Assembly: GCA_003427395.1 (NCBI GenBank)
Contig: BFEA01000179.1
Coordinates: 35,536 to 64,649 of the forward strand
From: Chara braunii
Lineage: Eukaryota; Streptophyta; Charophyceae; Charales; Characeae
Length of the DNA: 29,114 bases
Direction of reading: 5' to 3'
Both the position numbers and the translations under genes were made by a program. The notes beneath the pieces are model-generated. The model was given only the letters and a program-made list of their open reading frames with translations, searched no databases and was not told where the DNA came from. This document shows positions 28,089-29,114 of this stretch, piece after piece (within the stretch, counting starts at the first letter, position 1; every line of letters begins with the position of its first letter).

Positions 28089-28089
<1 letters not shown>
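27178..28089. other. No gene recognised; T-rich block and CT/CG alternating run
   Basis: T-rich tracts at 27467-27560. (CT)n switching to (CG)n at 27812-27836 (CTCTCTCGCGCGCGCGCAGG). Minus-strand frames at 27073-27435 look non-coding. Sequence before 27460 is balanced but unrecognised. Confidence 0.4.

Positions 28090-28132
<43 letters not shown>
28090..28132. repeat. (GA)n microsatellite
   Basis: About 21 GA units. Confidence 0.97.
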
Positions 28133-28136
<4 letters not shown>

Positions 28137-29040
28137 GGGAGAGCGAGGGATGGTCTAAGGTGGGAGAGAGAGAGAGGGAGCAACTGAGTTAGAGGAGAGA
28201 GGGAGCAACTGAGTTAGAGGAGAGAGGGAGGAGGAGAACGGGAGGGGGGGGAAACAGAGGATTTGCATCGTGAGAAGGGGGACGAGGAGAGTCACGAGGA
28301 ATCCCGAGGAGGACAAAAAGTGAACTAGGATCGAGATTGGGAGGAAAGGAAGGACGAGGATCAGGACCCTGAGGACGGGGATGATAAAATTTGGGATTGG
28401 GAGACAAAGGAGGAGGATCCGGATCAGTAAGAGATAAAAAAATCAATTCAAACGACAATTGATTACACAAAAAAACAGGGGAAAAAAATCCACATGCGGA
28501 TATTGCGAGCAGGGGAGGAGCGATCTGGACGGCGAGGAGGGGAAGGAAAAGGATCGGGATTGGAAGGAGCGGGAAAGTTGGGATTGAGAGGATGGGGAGG
28601 AGGAAGGTCGGTATTGCAAACAATAAGATAGAGATTATTAGAAGGAAGAGGGTCAAGAGAAGGATAACTATGGCGAGGTGGGAGGAGCGGGACCGAGCGG
28701 GATCGAGCGGAGGGGTAGGTGAAAGATCACAATCTCGAGGACCAAGACGATGACAGTGATCGCAAAGGTGGGGGGGAGGGGAGGAGGAGGATCGTCATTA
28801 GGAGGAGAGGGTAGAAAATAAATGAAAAAGATTATTCATTACACAAAAACGTTAAGCGAAAAAAAAAACAAAAAAATCCAGAAATCGGTACTGTGAGGAA
28901 GGGGGGAGGAGGATCTGGGTCGCAAGGACAAAAAGGAGGAGGATTGGGATCAGGAGGAGGGGGATTATGAAATGGAGCACATGGATGGGAGCAGGGGAGG
29001 AGGGGGACAGGGATCGCTAGGAAGGGGAGGAGGAAGGGAA
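28133..29040. repeat. Purine-rich region with a ~376-bp period repeat
   Basis: Strongly G/A-biased on the plus strand. A module with AGGAGGAGGATC, ATTACACAAAAA, GGAAAAAAATCCA or CAAAAAAATCCA, CGG.A.TG(C/T)GAG and GATCTGG recurs at about 28407-28530 and 28783-28926 (ATTACAC at 28462 and 28838). A perfect hairpin ATCAATT/AATTGAT lies near 28442-28463 in the first copy only. GAGAGAGGGAGCAACTGAGTTAGAGGA is tandemly duplicated near 28170-28222. The 155-codon minus-strand frame here is a composition shadow. Confidence 0.65.
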
Positions 29041-29063
29041 CTCTCTCTCTCTCTCACACATGG

Positions 29064-29099
<36 letters not shown>

Positions 29100-29114
29100 A
29101 CACACACACACACA
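29041..29114. repeat. (CT)n(CA)n microsatellite at window end
   Basis: CT run 29041-29055, then CA units broken by ATGGATA and one GA, continuing to the last base. Confidence 0.97.

Noticed and set aside
28189-28656. 155-codon hydrophobic, Pro-rich minus-strand frame
   Set aside because: Shadow of G/A-rich sequence; no domain, and neighbouring repeat units do not preserve the frame.
1-29114. CRISPR arrays, operons, prokaryotic promoters
   Set aside because: Repeats are microsatellites, tandem or transposon-derived; nothing prokaryotic is present.

Overview
This is eukaryotic, gene-poor, repeat-dominated DNA. There are dozens of simple-sequence runs ((CA)n, (GA)n, (ATT)n, poly-A), no intact host gene, no rRNA or tRNA gene I can recognise, and several decayed transposons nested in each other. 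The best organism guess is a streptophyte with a large genome, most likely a charophyte alga such as Chara. The basis is a plant-type mitochondrial rps2 fragment inserted in the nuclear DNA, and gypsy Gag/Pol remnants whose wording I recognise from Chara-like elements. That assignment comes from memory and needs a database search. Both ends of the window are (CA)n runs, so it may be a whole contig that broke at microsatellites.

Layout. 1-3.4 kb: microsatellites, a 25-bp tandem repeat and a GATC-pentamer satellite. 3.45-5.87 kb, plus strand: a dead BED-type hAT transposase with two frameshifts, two in-frame stops, an apparently lost catalytic Asp and a ~228-bp piece of mitochondrial rps2 inserted in antisense. 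5.9-10 kb: G-rich minisatellite, GC-rich hairpin repeats, a long (GA)n run and a 48-bp tandem repeat. 10-15 kb: unassigned sequence holding one large (~250 bp) imperfect inverted repeat. 15.7-18.9 kb, minus strand: Gag remnants of a Ty3/gypsy element with a 979-bp tandem duplication. 19.07-22.2 kb, minus strand: a second gypsy element that keeps the Gag tail, a broken protease and the integrase C-terminus but has lost reverse transcriptase and RNase H. 23.1-25.8 kb: the most interesting part. A CAGGG-ended hAT-like MITE, a 359-bp CACTA-type MITE with a TAG target duplication and a perfect 236-bp palindrome all sit in or beside copies of a repeat family that carries a hammerhead-ribozyme-like core. 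A diverged minus-strand copy shows a compensatory change in stem II. 26.87-27.16 kb: a TA-flanked inverted-repeat element inside an (ATT)n run. 28-29.1 kb: purine-rich repeats.

The genes do not form a working pathway. The window reads as a record of successive insertions: the CACTA element is inside a hammerhead repeat, the hAT MITE interrupts the 5' side of another hammerhead repeat, and mitochondrial DNA is inside the hAT transposase gene.
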